This document shows, piece by piece, positions 61,856-64,000 of a DNA stretch of 64,000 bases; position 1 is the first letter of the stretch; each line of letters starts with the position of its first letter. Location: positions 1 through 64,000 of the forward strand of contig NZ_JQKJ01000002.1 in the NCBI RefSeq assembly GCF_000745975.1, given 5' to 3'. The position numbers and the translations under genes were made by a program. Under the pieces are notes generated by a model. It was not told the origin of the DNA, searched no databases, and worked only from the letters and a program-made list of their open reading frames with translations. Origin of the DNA: Desulfobacter vibrioformis DSM 8776. Lineage in GTDB: Bacteria; Desulfobacterota; Desulfobacteria; Desulfobacterales; Desulfobacteraceae.

Positions 61856-62887
61856 CTAACGGGCCCTTGGATCCATGATTTTGTATAAAAAATCGGAGAA
61901 CAGGTTCACCCCCAAAAATATGGCCCCCACAACAATGGTGCAGCCCAGGACCGCATTCATGTCGGCGTTGAGCAGGGAATTTGTCAGATAAAGGCCCAGG
62001 CCCGGCCAGGCAAAAACGGTTTCCGTCAACACCGAGCCTTCAAGCAGGGTGCCGAAACCAAGGGCAATAACGGTAATCAATGGGATGGCACAATTGCCCA
62101 GGGCATGCCCCCATATCACCTTCCACTCCTTGACGCCCTTTACCCGGGCAGTCAGAATATACTCCTGGCCAAGCTGCTCAATCATGAAGGACCGGGTCAT
62201 TCTTGACAGATATGCCATGGAATAATACCCGAGAAGGGAGGCCGGCAGAATCAGATGATACACGGCGTTTCTGAAAATTTCCCACTCCCCGGCAATCATA
62301 CTGTCCAGGGTCAAAAAGCCGGTGACAGGCGTCACAATGCCCTCATAAAAGACATCCACACGGCCGGGCCCCGGCAGCAGGTCAAGCCGGGCATAGAAAA
62401 ACATCAACCCCATCAGCCCGAGCCAGAAAATGGGCAGGGAATATCCGAACAGGCCGATGACACGTGTGACATGGTCCAGAAAGCTGTCTCTTTTTACCGC
62501 CGAGAATATGCCAAGGGGAATGCCCGCCAGAACGCCGATGACCGTAGCCGTGATGGCCAGTTCAAAGGTGGCCGGAAAAACCCTTAAAATGTCGTCAATC
62601 ACAGGATTGGCCGTGAGCACGGATGTGCCGAAATCGCCGGTGAGCACATTTGAGATATAAATAAAAAACTGTTTCCACAGCGGCAGGTCCAGTCCCATGG
62701 CAATGCGGGCTTTTTCATAAACCTGGGGCAAGGCTTTGTCGCCGACCACAGCCAGGACCGGGTCAATGGGAACAACCCGGCCAATGAGAAAGGTGATCAG
62801 CAAAAGGCCCAGAAAGGTGGTTGACAGCATCACCAGTATCCGGACCGGCTGTTTTAGAGCCTGTTTGGTCATTAGGCCCATGGTCAA
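61856..62887 (-). CDS. peptide/nickel ABC transporter permease (DppB-like)
   Basis: A 343-residue inner-membrane permease: the N-terminal TTFLGLLLITFLIGRVVPIDPV, six helices, and the EAA-type loop TARVKGVKEWKVIWGHALGN. Its start is immediately after the stop of the binding-protein gene, and the DppC-like gene follows 23 bp on. The likely cargo is a peptide, nickel or an opine-type metallophore complex; the permeases do not show which. Confidence 0.94.
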   Translation of the reverse strand: MTMGLMTKQALKQPVRILVMLSTTFLGLLLITFLIGRVVPIDPVLAVVGDKALPQVYEKARIAMGLDLPLWKQFFIYISNVLTGDFGTSVLTANPVIDDILRVFPATFELAITATVIGVLAGIPLGIFSAVKRDSFLDHVTRVIGLFGYSLPIFWLGLMGLMFFYARLDLLPGPGRVDVFYEGIVTPVTGFLTLDSMIAGEWEIFRNAVYHLILPASLLGYYSMAYLSRMTRSFMIEQLGQEYILTARVKGVKEWKVIWGHALGNCAIPLITVIALGFGTLLEGSVLTETVFAWPGLGLYLTNSLLNADMNAVLGCTIVVGAIFLGVNLFSDFLYKIMDPRAR

Positions 62888-62888
62888 A

Positions 62889-64000
62889 TTATTTGGTTAT
62901 GTACTGGTAAAAATTACTGTCAAAATTTGGCCCCAGAATGAAATGGTTAACATTGGCCTTTTCAGCCACCACTTCAATCTTCTGGAACATGATCACAAAG
63001 GGAGAGCACTGCTGGTGTTCCCGCTGGAGATCCAGGTACATCCGGGCGCGTCTGGCCGTATCCCGTTCCAGGAGAGCGGCGTCGGCTTTTTGGGTCATCT
63101 CCGGGATATCCCAGGCATTTCTCCAGGCAAGGGATCTGGATTTCGCATCATCGGCGTTGTCCGGGTTGTGTGCAAAGGCGTTTGCATTGGTGTGCGGATC
63201 CATATAGTCCGGTCCCCAGTCTCCGATATAGATGTCGTGCCGGCGGGCCCGGTATTTGGTCAGGGTCTGCTTGCCGTCCCCGGGAATAATCTCAAGTTTT
63301 ATGCCGGCTTTGGCAAAGGTGGACTGGATGGAAAGGGCCATGGAGGTGAGCGGTTCGAAATTTCTTGTGTCCATGGTGACGGAGAATCCGTTCCCAAGGC
63401 CGGCTTTTTTTAAAAGTGTTTTTGCTTTTTCAATATCAAGGGAAAAAGGCGTTTCTTCCAGGGCGCCCGGAAATCCCTTTGGCAAAAAGGCCTGGTGCAA
63501 GGTGGCCTGGCCGTTCAGGATGGTCTGTTCCATGCCTTTGTAATCAATGAGATACTTAAGTGCCTGGCGCACCTCGGGTATCTTGAGATACTGGTTTTTC
63601 TGGTTCAGCCCCAGGTAATAGACCTTACCTTTGGCCCTTTTCTGAAGCGTTATCTCTGTATTGTTTTCCAGACTTTTCAGATCATCCGCAGTCAGGTTTC
63701 TTGCCATATCAATGTCGCCTTTTTCGAGCAGCATGCGCTGGCTGGAAGATTCGGTGATATGCCGGATGATGATGCGTTTCAATTTCGGCGCATCTCCCCA
63801 GTAATGTTTGTTGGCATCAAGCATCATGATTTCCGATGCTTTCCAGGTTCTTAATGTATAGGGCCCGGAACCGGCATATCCGGTCCTAAGCCAGCCATAG
63901 CCAAGATCACCGTCCTGTTCATGTGCCATGACCTCTTTTTTATCCACAACAGACCCGGCTGTTGAGGTCAGGCAGTAAAGCAGAAAGGTGGGGGCATAGG
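62889..64000 (-). CDS. family 5 solute-binding protein, 5' end outside the window
   Basis: The C-terminal ~370 residues of an SBP_bac_5 periplasmic binding protein. The frame is open to the window edge (upstream YAPTFLLYCLTSTAGSVVDK), so the signal peptide and N-terminus lie outside. Seen: YTLRTWKASEIMMLDANKHYWG, then LKRIIIRHITESSSQRMLLEKGDIDMA, typical of family 5. It is the first gene of the five-gene importer operon in this window. The ligand cannot be told from sequence. Confidence 0.9.
   Translation of the reverse strand, partial: YAPTFLLYCLTSTAGSVVDKKEVMAHEQDGDLGYGWLRTGYAGSGPYTLRTWKASEIMMLDANKHYWGDAPKLKRIIIRHITESSSQRMLLEKGDIDMARNLTADDLKSLENNTEITLQKRAKGKVYYLGLNQKNQYLKIPEVRQALKYLIDYKGMEQTILNGQATLHQAFLPKGFPGALEETPFSLDIEKAKTLLKKAGLGNGFSVTMDTRNFEPLTSMALSIQSTFAKAGIKLEIIPGDGKQTLTKYRARRHDIYIGDWGPDYMDPHTNANAFAHNPDNADDAKSRSLAWRNAWDIPEMTQKADAALLERDTARRARMYLDLQREHQQCSPFVIMFQKIEVVAEKANVNHFILGPNFDSNFYQYITK

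Overview
The window looks like chromosomal DNA of an anaerobic, sulfate-reducer-like deltaproteobacterium (Desulfobacteraceae-type). This rests on protein style only: EAL-HDOD and HDOD proteins, a class I adenylate cyclase, hybrid-cluster protein, multiheme cytochromes and many Mo/Fe-S enzymes. No marker was searched, so the genus is left open.

Layout. 1-222 is the 5' end of a 16S rRNA gene (minus strand) with its promoter and leader. 525-23826 is mostly core chromosome: fmdB-like, recN, a TraB-family membrane protein, an EAL-HDOD protein, purN, polA, nadK, ppnP, a leuD-leuC pair with an XRE-cupin regulator, a YigZ-family protein, an HDOD protein, a class I adenylate cyclase followed by a degenerate receiver-TPR protein, a lipoprotein made of four internal repeats, and an XdhC / MobA-HD / histidine-phosphatase set linked to molybdenum hydroxylases. 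24190-29959 is a nitrogen-oxide/redox block: a PAS protein, a NapC/NrfH-like tetraheme cytochrome, an octaheme HAO-family cytochrome, hcp, a PCP_red/siroheme-reductase-like/ferredoxin hybrid and a cupin. FNR/HcpR-like palindromes lie between hcp and the ferredoxin gene.

30233-52736 is the striking part: a visibly GC-rich island of four transcription units. Unit 1 (+) encodes a HATPase-acyltransferase fusion, a HisC-like aminotransferase, a three-subunit molybdenum hydroxylase, a ketosynthase and an acyl carrier protein (ACP). Unit 2 (-) encodes a benzoate-CoA-ligase-like enzyme, a saccharopine-dehydrogenase-like enzyme, a class III aminotransferase and a GNAT-like protein. Unit 3 (+) encodes an MFS exporter and a second GNAT-like protein. 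Unit 4 (-) encodes a second ligase, a second ACP, a third GNAT-like protein and all four subunits of a class I (ATP-driven) benzoyl-CoA-reductase-like enzyme in the order C-B-A-D. I infer a biosynthetic or conversion pathway in which an aryl acid is activated, held on an ACP, dearomatised by an ATP-dependent reductase, elaborated by aminotransferases, ketosynthase and Mo-hydroxylase, transferred by the GNAT-like enzymes and exported. I know of no described system with this combination. The product is unknown.

52740-56250 is an AT-richer scar zone: a fragment of a GNAT gene, a possible group II intron trace, a GIY-YIG protein, a methyltransferase, a TonB-receptor fragment fused by deletion to an ABC ATPase fragment, and a RelB/ParE-type toxin-antitoxin pair. 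56268-64000 holds a patatin-like protein, a DHH phosphoesterase, an SH3-domain envelope protein and a peptide/nickel-type ABC importer running off the right edge. An 87-bp dispersed repeat occurs twice, next to nadK and next to the DHH gene.
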